Numbered from the stretch's first letter, positions 44,701 through 54,900 are shown. The stretch is 64,000 bases of DNA from Apoda limacodes (GCA_946406115.1 OX291551.1:13826001-13890000); one strand, 5' to 3'. Program-made: numbers and translations. Notes: generated from the letters alone by a model not told the origin.

Positions 44701-46385
44701 TTGATAGTAAAGTTTTATCATTTGGACGTGCTACTCAATCGTGTAACTTGCCATAGTGATTTGGCATCAGTAACTGAACAAATAACAACGCATTTGACAC
44801 ACGCCGCTAAAACAACATGGCCGCCACAAACTATCAACATCGACCCGCCCTATTTGAAAGCCCCTTTATATTGGTTCATGAGATACAGCCTGTTGACAGA
44901 CGGACGGACGGACAGCGAAGTCTTAGTAATAGGGTTCCTAATTACCTTTTCGGTACGGAACCCTAAAAACAAGCAAAGCTCGGTCTTTCTGCTACTAATG
45001 TTTAAATTAAAAAAAATCATATAATAAAAATTTAACTGACTACAAAAAAAGAAAAGTTTACTCATGTAAGCTTAAGAATACAGATTTTGATGATTTTTTA
45101 TTAATATAAAAGTTATGAAAAGTTATCTAAATTTGAGAAGTAGGAAGATCAGACACAGTAAAGAATAGGTATATATGTAATATATACAGTAGAATTCGTA
45201 TATAACGACTTTGATTATAACGGCTAACCGTTTTTGACGACGATAATGAAAATTTAGGTTTCATAAAGATGAACTATGAAAACAAATCCATGTATTACGT
45301 ATTTGGTATAAGCAACCAACTGCTTATAGCGATCAACTGCTTATAGCGACCTATTATGCCAATAAATCGTCCGGTTAGAACGATGCGCAGTGTTTTGTTT
45401 ATAATACCTAAGCACCAATATTACCACGCCGCCCCGTGTCCCACTCGCCGTTCCACTTTATGGATTTGTTAGCGTGTGTAAAGTCTATCTCAATTGAAGA
45501 AAAAAGTGCTTTAATACACCGTTTAGAAGCTGGTGAATGCAAATATGATTAACAGCCAAAACGACGATGATGATGACGAATCGGAGGAGACTAATTCGAC
45601 TTCCAGTGCCTCTGAAGCTCTGAAGCCTGCAGAAACGCTCAATGTGTTTGTTCAAACTAACTTTGATGATGATGTAATGCAAAGTATGATGCCTCGTATT
45701 CACAACACTCTGTTCAAAGTTCTTAATATCAATCAAAAATAGGTCACAAACAAACTAAAATTGCAGATTTTCTACGTCAGTAAGTAATCTCTGATCCAAC
45801 TGTGTTATGAAACTTATGTATCTAATGTACAATGTTTAAGTAGGTACCATTAAATTTATCTTTCGTTAATTTTAATACATATTTTTTTTATTTACTATCC
45901 GGTCGTTTTGTGCGTCGTCCGGTTAGTACGACGTAATAAATCCCTTGACCGTCATTATATTCGGATTCTACTGTATATTTATACTAAACGTTCAAACCGT
46001 GGAAATCAGAACTACGAGTATAGGCGCGGTACAATAGGCTCGATTTTTTGTCAAAGAATAAAGGTTAGTTAAATTTTTTTAATAATTTTTTTAGAAATGT
46101 TATATGTCTTTGTATTTAATAAATAAAATAAAACTAAAATTGACAAAAATCAACTACTATACAGGTATCTACATTTAATTAAGACCAAAAAATTTTATTA
46201 TTAGAGATACGAAAGATTCATATTTTTATTTAGATCTACAACAATGAAAAAAAAATAACATCTAGTAGTTTCTGTATTTTTTTATTATTTCCCCTTCAGC
46301 TGAACGAAGAAGAACTTACGAGCCCATTGCTCCGGGGAACAAATGGAAGTCTAAGAAAAGAAATGTGATAAAGCCGAAGCAATAA
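32747..46385 (+). CDS. F-spondin-like secreted protein (Reeler, Spondin_N, one TSP1)
   Basis: Ten exons join in frame to 556 codons plus stop: 32747-32921, 34602-34813, 35078-35269, 35344-35550, 36285-36542, 36747-36915, 36989-37070, 42316-42487, 43458-43575 and 46300-46385. I chose the ATG at 32747 because it opens a hydrophobic signal peptide (IYWYALCLVLIF). Exons 1-3 encode the Reeler domain, and exons 4-6 the Spondin_N domain with LTFTGVWSRHSHP, PSPDWFLGV and WDAGTDSGVSYESPN, very close to SPON1. Exon 7 is an acidic linker. Exons 8-9 hold a single TSP1 repeat (WQEW mannosylation-type motif, five or more cysteines), and exon 10 a basic tail. SPON1 has six TSP1 repeats, so this is a shortened relative. 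Family members are extracellular-matrix adhesion proteins. Exon 7 could also use a same-phase donor at about 37106. Confidence 0.95.
33000..34159. other. first intron of F-spondin gene 1, nothing recognised
   Basis: Unassigned intronic sequence. About 33760-33960 repeats the theme CATACAAACTTT(T/C)AACC...CCCCTGAGGATGA twice, probably an old duplicated repeat. Confidence 0.4.
34160..34545 (+). repeat. dimeric interspersed repeat, copy 3
   Basis: Two monomers of the family described at 1765-2088 are followed by the tail CTTAATCAGTACAGCGGTTT and ACAAACACAGTTACTTCCGC. It ends about 55 bp before the exon at 34602. Confidence 0.8.
36005..36221 (+). mobile_element. short non-autonomous Helitron-like element
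   Basis: It begins TCTCGTGTCACAATGTTTG directly after an A (36004) and ends CAGCTAG directly before a T (36222). These are the Helitron hallmarks: 5' TC, 3' CTRR and insertion between A and T. It is 217 bp without coding capacity, and it ends only 63 bp before the spondin exon at 36285. Confidence 0.7.
37310..38030 (-). mobile_element. Penelope-like retroelement remnant (reverse transcriptase)
   Basis: On - the frame at about 37590-37500 reads SFVKDACQFVEMLQKIHLEADEVL, and about 37395-37310 reads AMGSPVAPVVANV, stop, MEPFE. These correspond to consecutive blocks of the Penelope reverse transcriptase (the VKDS...F segment and the AMGSPLSP block). An upstream coding-like stretch at about 38030-37830 may belong to its N-terminal part. 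Stops and deletions show it is dead. It lies in the seventh intron of F-spondin gene 1. Confidence 0.7.
38031..39268. other. intron of F-spondin gene 1, nothing recognised
   Basis: It includes a GC-richer patch at about 38230-38400 and an AT microsatellite-like stretch at about 38640-38730 (TTATATTATA motifs). Open frames here show no known domain. Confidence 0.4.
39269..39850 (+). repeat. interspersed repeat, GGGTTCCG family
   Basis: It starts TTTAGGGTTCCGAAGCCAAC, has a CCGTCCGTCTG tract at 39315-39340 and continues with TAAAATCTTTGAAAAAAAAT. A reverse-oriented copy of the whole unit lies at 61375-61880, so the two sit as inverted relatives 22 kb apart in the introns of the two spondin genes. 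Confidence 0.75.
39947..41180. repeat. CCGGCCAAGTG-ended composite repeat
   Basis: It opens AAAAACCGGCCAAGTGCGTG at about 39946 and closes with the reverse complement (GCAATTGGCCGGCTTTTTT) at about 41160-41178. Inside are one monomer of the dimeric repeat (about 40210-40290), a retroelement tail (about 40430-40575) and a second GGGTTCCGTAGCC edge (about 40640). This indicates repeated nesting. Confidence 0.55.
41181..42315. other. intron of F-spondin gene 1, nothing recognised
   Basis: AT-rich sequence before the exon at 42316. No domain or named repeat could be supported. Confidence 0.4.
42488..43457. other. intron of F-spondin gene 1
   Basis: A CAATTCAATTCAATTCA tail at about 42653-42670 looks like the 3' microsatellite end of a CR1-like LINE (compare 28440-28456). 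Otherwise nothing is recognised. Confidence 0.4.
43720..43837 (+). repeat. short repeat shared with the second spondin gene
   Basis: Blocks AGCATACAGGGAGTTTCGGG, GATCTAGCTA and TTGACAATAGATGGCGTTGTT reappear reverse-complemented at 63030-63215, in an intron of the paralogue. Confidence 0.6.
43838..44968 (+). repeat. CCGGCCAAGTG-family repeat split by a mariner element
   Basis: The left half (AAATCGGCCAAGTGCGAGTC ... TGAAAATTTCAACTGTC) and the right half (TTCATGAGATACAGCCTG ... CGGTACGGAACCCTAAAAA) together match the uninterrupted copy at 59857-60301. The mariner at 44019-44868 sits exactly between them. Confidence 0.85.
44019..44868 (-). mobile_element. mariner-like DNA transposon, internally deleted
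   Basis: It is flanked by TA on both sides (44017-44018 and 44869-44870). Imperfect inverted ends share CGGGTCGATGTTGA about 20 bp in from each edge. The - strand carries transposase pieces in two frames: about 44500-44334 with WFQQDGATCHTA (second catalytic Asp) and about 44315-44091 with TPLDFFLWG (third catalytic Asp), then the C-terminus. The N-terminal DNA-binding part and first catalytic Asp are largely gone. At about 850 bp it is shorter than the usual 1.3 kb. This is the IS630/Tc1/mariner superfamily. Confidence 0.9.
45187..45973 (+). mobile_element. pogo/Tigger-like transposon, internally deleted
   Basis: Inverted ends CAGTAGAATTCGTATATAAC (left) and the reverse complement of a right end reading CAGTAGAATCCGAATATAAT are flanked by TA (45185-45186 and 45974-45975). 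The 787-bp body keeps only the two ends of a transposase gene. Confidence 0.88.
45460..45739 (+). pseudogene. fused N- and C-terminal remnants of a pogo/Tigger transposase
   Basis: An ATG at 45460 opens MDLLACVKSISIEEKSALIH..., which resembles the helix-turn-helix start of pogo/Tigger transposases, and it stops at 45550-45552. Immediately after, in another frame, an acidic stretch (DDDDDESEETNS) and SSASEALKPAETLNVFVQT resemble the acidic C-terminal tail of Tigger transposases, ending near 45739. The DDE catalytic core between them is missing, so the element could only move with help from an intact relative. Confidence 0.7.
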
Positions 46386-46559
46386 TTCATAGTAATTAAT
46401 TTATTGATAATTTACTTAATTTGTAACTTTATTTTATATATTTTACGAATAATTAAATGATAATGAAATACAAATAAATAAATTTTACAATTTATTACGT
46501 AACCAAATATAGTGATGATAAATTAACCAATAAAGATCATTTTCAATGTAACTAATTTG
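46386..46559 (+). other. 3' UTR of F-spondin gene 1
   Basis: It follows the stop at 46383-46385. An AATAAA at 46473-46478 is the likely polyadenylation signal. Confidence 0.6.
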
Positions 46560-46905
46560 AGACGTTTTTACTCTCCTGCGTTTTAGAATATACAGATTTG
46601 TTTTGAGAAATTGTTCGAAATGATGCGCACGGCTTATTTCTACCATCGCACCGCTCGTCACATCGGTAGGAAATTTAGCCTCACACCTTGAAACCTAAAT
46701 GGTCACGTACTATTTCAGAGGAATTTCCTCCCGCGAACGCTTAGGTTGAGGTATGATCCAAGGTTTTCTTAAGGGACTACGGTATGGGATTCTTCAAGAA
46801 AGAAGGGATCCCCTACCGGCAGTACTGCAAGTGACCACAGGCACAGGCTACCTTAGCATCAGGCGGGTCGTAAGCTTGAAGTCCGCCTTTGTGATTAAAA
46901 AAAAA
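46560..46905 (+). mobile_element. 3' end of a Jockey/CR1-like LINE
   Basis: The family's RT C-terminal coding and 3' UTR are recognisable: CCTAAATGGTCACGTAC at about 46695-46711, the tail CAGGCTACCTTAGCATCAGG at about 46842-46861, and a poly(A) run at about 46898-46908. It is a strongly 5'-truncated insertion. Confidence 0.8.
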
Positions 46906-47361
46906 ACCATTACTGTACTTATAGTTTTATTTTTATACTTACCTGATTGTTTCTTTGAAGCCAACTCTACGCTCTGTTTTCTATACAATTCAGCTATATT
47001 TTCGGAACGAATTTGAAAAAAAATTATAACACTAAGATGCCAAACAAGCTAACACCGCAGCTTATATTAGTTACTTTTAGGCTATTCTTTCACAAAACAA
47101 GACTTGATCAAAATTATACTTCACACCTTAACCGAAGACGAATACTTATTTACTTGCAGCAGCACACGAGATGATGCTGTCTTAGTCACACGTTTAGATA
47201 CCTAGTCCTAATAAAAAGAAGCAATATCTCCCTTCTCTATCCCTCCCGGGCGCCGGACGGGCGCGCCATTACGCGTTTTTGTGTTGTCAAAGTCGCACGT
47301 TCGTTCGGTTTAATTTAATTATATAGGGAAGTTTGTTCAGTGTTTTATATGGTGAACAACC

Positions 47362-47508
47362 ATGAGCAAAAGAAAAAGATCCAAATCCAGCCTGCGCAAG
47401 GAGTACATAAAGTTGAAGGAGACGTCGATTAAACTCGTCGGAGGAGAACTCACGTGTTTCATGGACAACAACAAATCAGCATGGGTCTGGACTCCCGTCA
47501 TGAGATGA
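47362..47508 (+). CDS. small basic open frame of unknown nature
   Basis: A 48-codon frame starts MSKRKRSKSSLRKEY and ends WVWTPVMR. It lies about 80 bp after a GC-rich patch (47245-47275, CGGGCGCCGGACGGGCGCG). The lysine/arginine-rich start could be the beginning of a transposon gag or DNA-binding protein whose remainder is lost, or a chance frame. I recognise no family. Confidence 0.2.
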   Translation: MSKRKRSKSSLRKEYIKLKETSIKLVGGELTCFMDNNKSAWVWTPVMR

Positions 47509-47691
47509 GAACATAGTGTTGTCACCGATACATGCAGTTTTAAATTTTGACTACCTCTTATCAGGTCGGTTACGTAAGTATTCGAGTGTCTTAACTAAAC
47601 CTCACTCTTACTACCCACCTACTCTTGTATACCTAACTTGGAGCTTACGCTCACTTTAAGCTAAATTATATATCTAAATCTTAATCTAAAT

Positions 47692-47960
47692 TATTTGTCA
47701 ACCTATATGGTTTGTCAAAATACCTAACAAACTGTATACCTTGATAAAACCCAAAAAAGCCCACGTAAATCGTGAGGAAAAACTATTTGTCGGCCTATAT
47801 GGTTTGTCAAAATACCTAGCAATTGTACCCTAAATGGATTACTTATTGTTTCGTTAATAAGTAGGTACCTACCTAAAAAGCCTACGGAAATCGCGAGGAA
47901 AATCTGTCTATCAGTCCCTAAATGGAAGTCCCTTGTGGTTTGGCAAAATACCTAGAAAAT
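47692..47960. repeat. short tandem duplication, about 2.5 units
   Basis: The phrase CCTATATGGTTTGTCAAAATACCTA occurs at about 47701 and 47794, with a diverged third copy near 47935. The linking text CGTAAATCGTGAGGAAAA occurs at about 47763 and, diverged, at about 47883. Units run about 95-130 bp. Confidence 0.7.
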
Positions 47961-48599
47961 AACATAGTAAGTACCTAGCTCCTACCAATATGCATGCTTC
48001 TGACTGGCATTACGTAATAAAACGAAGGAGAATTTTGCGATCTACGCATACGTTGTTTTACTGCACATTCGCCTAATTATTAAGTCAGTTATCAAAAACT
48101 GTAGGGTAAGTTTCAAAGTGATTTGTTAGAAACTAGAGTAAAGGATGAAACAAAATAGCACCAATAAATGTTCAATTAGTTTACATCTACCGTCTTGAGT
48201 AACTTTTTTATTGAACATTAAATATTGTTGGAGCAAATGTAAGTAAGACATTGTTATAATGTAACAAGACAACAAAGCATAATTTCTTAATCAATGTGTG
48301 ACATGCACATGGTTTGCTTTCGCTTGGAAAACTTAATATTTTTTATGGTTATGATAAAATAACAAAGCATTTTAACAATGCTATCTTATTTAAAAACGTA
48401 CCATACCAGAAAGAAGAGAAGTTTTGCGTTTTTTTTTTGTTTTAATGACATATTTTTAAACAAAGAACAAATGCTTAAGAATAAAATTAAAAAAAAAAAA
48501 ACACTTTTGTAAGTGTAATTACAGTTTTTCTAGGTGAGCACAAGCTTCTTTTGATGTGTGTATGTGAACATCTAATTTAAATTATCTCTGCGTTAATAC

Positions 48600-49030
48600 G
48601 TGATACAAGCTTTGGAATATCTCGACGTACCTATATCGTGTGTGTATAGCTACATTATTTCATAAAACAAATTCAATAATTACAATATCCCGACGTATAC
48701 CGTGTGTAAATAAATAATCGTTGCAGTATCCCGACCTACAAATTGTGTGGCTAAATAATCATTGCAATATTCCGACGTTTACCGTGTGTGAATAAATAAT
48801 CGTTGCAGTATCCCGACCTATAAATTAGGTGGATAAATAATCATTGCAATATCCCGACGTATACCGTGTGTGGATAAATAATCGTTGCAATATTCCGACG
48901 TATAGCGTGTGTAGATAAATAATCGTTGCAATATTCTAACGTATAGCGTGTGTGGATAAATAATCGTTGCAATATTCCGACGTATAGCGTGTGTGGATAA
49001 ATACTCGTTGCAATATTACGAAGTATAATC
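48600..49030. repeat. 41-bp minisatellite, about nine units
   Basis: The unit is ATAAATAATCGTTGCAATAT followed by TCCGACGTATAGCGTGTGTGG. The right half (about 48835-49030) is nearly uniform. The left half alternates the GACGTATACCGTGTGTG variant with a GACCTA(C/T)AAATT(G/A)(T/G)GTGG variant, i.e. an 82-bp higher-order unit. Because 41 is not a multiple of three, the - strand open frame across it is incidental. Confidence 0.92.
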
Positions 49031-50519
49031 AATAGATACCATCACTTTAATATCAAGACTTAATTGTGTTGGATACCTACGAGATTTTGTCATGAAATAA
49101 ACACTATTATTGAAAATATCCCGAGACAATTATCGTAAGTGGTTGGTTATGATGAAACAAGCACACCAACATTAATTTTAAGACGTGTGTATGTGTGGAA
49201 AATATACGAATACTAACTTACCTAAAAATTAGTGCCGCTATTACAAATGAGATCCCGTGCTGAGTTGCCATACCTTTACAACTCATGGAAACAGCTAACG
49301 AAAACTTACATGTTGCAGCTATCAACGAATTGAACTTCACAAGGTAAGTTCGTTTAATTCTCAATTATAACAAGTCAAAGCGTTAAAAAATTACGCCTAA
49401 AACGGTCTGTTTACATCTTCTTCCTTCAATAAAATAATTGTTTTTTTATTTACATAAGTTAAATACCTACAGGGACCAGACTTAAATATAATATAATCAA
49501 TGTTTTAAATACTTATCTACCAAATTAATGTTTTTTATTTTGCAATGCACAGACAAATTAACTTCTAATATTTCTGTACGTAATATACACTTGAATGCCC
49601 ATGATATTTAATATTTACTTTTTAATGTTACTTATAATATTTACCAAAATAATTTATTTCAAAAAAACTCAATTCTATAATTTTTTTTCGTTAAAAAGCT
49701 TTATTTAGATTAATGATTTTTATTTAGATATTTTTATTACAATTTTACACCCAATATTAATTTTGTTAATTTTTATAAATGCTGTTTTATTATTTTGGCT
49801 ATAAACGGTCTGATAATAATAAGATAAAAATAATTTATAACTATTTAGATCACGACAAACAAAATCATTAAGATTGTCTGTTCCGAGACTTGCGAGCAAT
49901 AAAAAACACGACATGTCAATTTATCGCTAATTGCAAGCGACACTATTTTAACTTGTTGTCAGTCGGCTACCAAAGACCACTGGGTGAAGTCTAACTTTCT
50001 ATGAAACAATATATGTTTTACGGTTAATTTGCAAGTACGATTTGTGTTTGTACATATTTGTTTTTGTCACTATCTACATCTAAACTGCCTTATGTATTTA
50101 AATACATTTTTAGGTAAGTTCTGTGAAGAATTTAGCCAACTCTTTTGCTATTTTTCTTTTTTTTTTGTAAAGCATGTCACATTATTTAATAATTTGTTTC
50201 TTTTCGGTCACCGTAACATTGGTACAAAATAAGTAATAGCGTAACTACATAGTATAGTAGTAAGAAATCATAACAAGACCTTTAACAGAAAGTTTGGACT
50301 AGCAGGGGGTACGTTTACACCCTATCATTTAGTTGATTTCGGAACCAGAATTATTTTGATTAAGTACAATTAGTCAGTATTAAATTACAATTCGAAATAA
50401 ACCTACTCATTAATGAATATGTCAAGTACAATAAATAATCTTGATTCGGATCGGAATTTGATCGATTCCCGCCCTAACTACAAACATATCAAGTCATAGT
50501 GGCATTTATTAACTACTAG
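49031..50519. other. intergenic, nothing recognised
   Basis: AT-rich. Short open frames (for example 50029-50232) are dominated by low-complexity residues. Confidence 0.45.
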
Positions 50520-50924
50520 CTTCTGTTCGCGGTTCCAAACGCCCTAAATTCGGTTATCGGGGTAGGATTTCGACGGAAACTCCTCAATTATAGAATAAAA
50601 ACCGACTCGCACTTGACGTTTTCAAGTAGCCTATGTCCTTCTCCGGGACTCAAAATATTCCCATGCCAAATTTACGCGCAGTTCCACCCACCCTAAATTC
50701 GGTTATCGATGTAGGATAACAACGGCAACTCCTCCATTATAGAAAAAAACCGACTCACACTTGAAATTTTTGATAAGCCTTTCTTTCTTGGGACTCAACC
50801 TACCTCCATGCTAAATTTTATTATCATTTTATAATCGGTTACTCATAATACAGCGGTTTAAGCGTGAAGAGGTAACAGGCCGACAAACAGAGCTACTTTC
50901 GCATTTATAATAGTTTGGATGTAC
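50520..50924 (+). repeat. dimeric interspersed repeat, copy 4
   Basis: Two monomers (CGCCCTAAATTCGGTTATCG at about 50549 and CACCCTAAATTCGGTTATCG at about 50688) are followed by the tail AATACAGCGGTTTAAGCGTG and TTCGCATTTATAATAGT. Confidence 0.85.
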
Positions 50925-52082
50925 GGGAAAGGTGTCTAAGATGATCCCCTTACGGGATCTGAATAGGTTGAAAATAATACCACATATCAAAATTGTTAAT
51001 AGAGTTTCTTATAGTTAGTTTATCTGGCTAAGTATGAGCATCCTGAATTATATAGTTTTTCATTTCAAACACATATTTTTTCACGTTTTTCAAAAAGTTT
51101 ACCAAAGGATCATTTAGGACACCGGGGTGTACTAAATGAACCTTTGGTTAGGGGGAAAATGATCCCGAAAACCTAAAAAGAAATAAGGTATAAATAAACA
51201 TTATAAAAGAAAAAAAACTGTATTCAATATAAACAAATAACGAAAAGGTTTACAAAAATAGTCTTGGTAGATATTTATTTAAGATTGGCAATCATTTTGC
51301 AACAATTCTTAAAATAACTTAGGACCTACTTATCTTAAAATAATAAAATAAAAAAGTATCAAAAGAAAAACAGCCTTAGCAGATATTAATATTCTATCAA
51401 GCAAACGATCACTTTAATATCTATCACCAACAATGTTAATAATGTTATCAATACTAAGGGTGGAAAAGTGAATCATCTTATCAATTAATATAAATCAACA
51501 ATAATAATGGTATCAAAAGGAAAAAATAAAATTTTTATTGGACATTCGTTGAGTGACGGCGTTCAGCGCTTCCGACATAGCCAACGGCTCCCAGCTCTGA
51601 CTAGTAGTTTTCCTCTTATAATTATGTGGCATGTTTCCTGAAACAAATGATTAACATATGGGTAAAATGGTCCCGGAATCATTTTGTACACCTTGTTTAG
51701 GATCATTTAACCCCAAGCACATTCCTTATAAAAAAACAAAAATAATAATCTCAAAAGTTACACACTCCATTTTGAATATTAGACGAAAACAACTGTAATC
51801 AATTTTGAATCGATTAAACAAAACAACTAGCACTCAAGCCTAAAACCAATATAAGTAAATTGCGTTCAAAAAATACTTTACCTTAGATTGAAGACACCAA
51901 TTTTAAATTTTTTGTAATAAAAACACACACGTCACTTACAACGCCATTACAGTTGGTCACGCGACTGAATGGCGTACAACAGACAAGATTACGTGTTACT
52001 TTAAGAGGTGGCGCCAGTAATTTTGGTAAAACGGTCGGGAACCGTTTTACCTCGCGGGGTCATTTAGTACATCTATCCCCAA
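50925..52082. mobile_element. candidate TIR element with GATCATTT-rich ends
   Basis: The left edge GATGTACGGGAAAGGTGTCT and AAGATGATCCCC faces the right edge, which reads on - GGGGATAGATGTACTAAATG, then ACCCCGCGAGG. Variants of this motif (aggatcatttaggacaccg at about 51107, ggatcatttaacccc at about 51702) recur inside. There is no transposase, and the inverted ends are weak. Confidence 0.35.
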
Positions 52083-53819
52083 AGGTTATCTATGTATATT
52101 GTCCTAATAACACAAAGTGCCGTTAGAAAATTTGGGCTGACAGTAGGATAGAAAATACATAAAAAGAAAAAAAAAGGAAAAAAACACACACACACAACAA
52201 AATAAGAAAATATGAAAATCTGTGCAATTGGTGCACTAAATTTTTTGGTCGATGATGAATGCGAAAAATTGCGTAGGATGATGGAAATGCTATACATGAT
52301 ACGAGCACCTGAATCATGATACTTCGCAGGCTTTTGCGCAAGCAGTTGCGCGGCCTATGTCGAGACAAGGCAGGTGGCAATGGTAACCATCAGTTGAGCT
52401 GGGTATATACGGCACGCATCAATCAACGGTGGATGATCGGATTCGAAACTGTGCAAACTATCGTTCGGAAAGTCAGTTCCGATTACAAATCCAACACTAG
52501 TGCGTTTCCCTTGCCGGGGGAGGCACACATTACAGGTGTTAGACCTTAAACCGATTCCGATTCCTAGTGGAGTTACGAAATCACATGCCTGGTATGAAGG
52601 ATGTTTTCGGCAGATAGCCATAGACGTCCACGGACAACCGTGCGCACTGATCAGTTGACGTAAGGACAATTGGACAAAGTGCAGTATTACGTTCAATTTT
52701 CAAATTTTTGTACATTACTCACAGTAAATAAAATGGGGAAAGCAAATAAAAAGGCTGACTTTTCACAACCCTTTGCTCCTTTACGACTGAGCGTGTACAA
52801 ACGAAAAAAAAAAATACCCTGGGACATGTTTAGTTTTATGCGGGCACATAATAAAAAGTACCCTTTTCCTATTTTGAATATGAGAATCGATTAAGTACAC
52901 AGCCACCAGAAACGTTTGTATGGTGCACGATTTTGTGACCCACCACTGAGAGGAGTAAAGTCAGCCCTTGTGTCTTGTGTATTTAAATTATGAAAGAGTC
53001 GAAAAAGTGTTTGACTATCGAAACATTGCTGCCGCAATTTGACTGGTGATATGTCGAGGGTATAAGTAAGCATGAAACTTGGTACAGGCGTAGCCTAGAT
53101 TAAAATCAACAGATTAAGCCCCGTTCCCTAGGCCGGTTTTACCCCTAGGGGTGGGAAGGGGAGGGGGTCGAAGTACGCTCACGCCTCTTCGCAAACAAAA
53201 AAAATTAACGCGTTGTGATTTCACCAGTGGCCATCTTTGGTGTCATTTTCATATTAATTATGGTTAGTAATTCAGATTTGAAAATTTCGTAATACCTTTC
53301 CTAAAAAAAAAAACATTCTTAGGAAAAGTAAAAGTTAAAAGTTTTTTTTTTCGGTTTGGTTTCGTGTGACTTTAAAATTGGTAAGTTATTATAAAATAAA
53401 AAATAATGGGGAGTACCGTTACTTTTCTAGTTTATAAAATATATAATTTATATATACTTAATACATAAATTGTGCTCAGAAAAATCCGAAACCCTGCGTG
53501 GCGTCGAGGTCGAAAGACGCGATACACTTGAAAGGAAGTTGAGTGGTAAAATTTCACAAATTCCTACTGTGGTCAATTTAATATAAGAGTTTTACTATAT
53601 ATATAATAGAATCTATATAAGATAGTTAATAATTATAATACTTAAACATCGTTAGTATATTTTTGAATAGTCTATAGTTTTATAATTGTTTTTAAATATT
53701 TAAGGTTGACTGAAATATATCTCTTTTAGGGTTAAGTCCGCCTTTGTATACAAGTTGTAGTTTAGTTTATTTAAGTTAACTTCTGTATTTTAAATTTTAT
53801 ATAATAAACAAACAAACAA
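52083..53819. other. intergenic, no gene assigned
   Basis: A 113-codon - strand open frame at 52355-52696 and overlapping + frames show no motif I can name. They may be a decayed mobile element, since the segment is more GC-rich than its surroundings. A C/G-rich patch with CCCCTAGGGGTGGGAAGG lies at about 53143. Confidence 0.35.
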
Positions 53820-54900
53820 GTTCACATCTAAGCGTTAGCGGGAAGAAGTTCCTCTAAAACCACACTGTACGTGACCATTTAGGTTGTAAGGTGTGAGAAT
53901 GGATGAAGAAGGCCTCTTATTTTACAAGCGGTAGAACATACACAGGGAGGCAAACTCTCCTCAGACTTAAAGCAACCAGCTAGCCCCTCATTTGCACAAA
54001 TCCTCAGGCAGCTCGTAAGATGGCAACTCCGATAGAAGACCCCGGTGCCAGACACTTTTGAACGCTTTGGCTATGTCTAGGTTACATGCCAACGCCTCTC
54101 CTTGACTCACAATGGCTACCGTCACACCATCGGTGTGTGAGATACACTGACGGTCGGCGGTTGAGTAACCGTGGCGAAAGCTATATTGATGCTTTATCAT
54201 CTTAGAAAGGAGAGTGTAATAGCGATTGGCCTGTAATTCAAAAAATCTGATCCATCGCCCTCTTTGAGGCACCGGGTGCATATTCGCAGTCTTCCATGAA
54301 AACGGAAATTGCCTAGTGTGTGGTAGAAGAGCGGGAAGAGGTGCGAGAGTATACACAACTGTTTAGGCACCAGTGCTGGGTATACCGTTTAGCCCACTTG
54401 ACTCATGAACATCTATAATTCTAGAGAACCCGGACGTCCCGGTGTGTTATGGAGATTTCTGACATGGTCTTACCGCACTACGGTATAGTAGGTGGTAATA
54501 CGCTCTCGTCTTTGAAATAAGAGTTTGAGGCAAAGAGACTGGCCAGTAGTTCAGCTTTCTCTTAAGCACTGTGGGCCAAGTCACCATCGGTCTTTTGCAG
54601 TGGTGGTAATGGCAAGACTGGCAAAAGGGGTCTTCGGCAGCTTTGGCAAGCGACTAGAAAGCACGACTCCCAGAGGGATAGCTCGCAAGTCGCCCACCTA
54701 TTTTGCCAATGAACTGGAATTTGCTCTGGCAGTTGCTTTCTTACTGAATCTCGTGGCAACATTTAGTTTGTGTTTCAACTCAGAAGTATTATTCCGAGCC
54801 TCTCCTACTCTTTCATGTAATACTGCTGCCAACGCCAACACGTATTTTATGTTTGAATGTTGCTTTTAAAGGCCTGGCAGCGTGGGGCGATACGCGGATG
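53820..54900 (-). mobile_element. decayed Jockey/CR1-like LINE
   Basis: On - it reads the pre-RT region (FWSLAKA-like and TDGDLAHSAKEKA-like segments, about 54760-54560), GKTMSEISIT at about 54475-54440, and WKTANMHPVPQRG at about 54305-54265. It continues with CNLDIAKAFKSVWHRGLLSELPSYELPEDLCK at about 54090-53990, and ends with RT C-terminal and 3' UTR sequence near 53830. Frameshifts and deletions are frequent. It is the same family as 1-905. Confidence 0.85.

Noticed and set aside
48600..49030. CRISPR-like array
   Set aside because: The repeats are directly abutting with no unique spacers, and the context is a eukaryotic nuclear genome.
48841..49032. Repetitive 63-codon frame on -
   Set aside because: It is a by-product of the 41-bp minisatellite. 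The repeat unit is not a multiple of three.
52355..52696. 113-codon frame on -
   Set aside because: No recognisable domain; overlapping frames on the other strand are equally long. Left as unassigned sequence.
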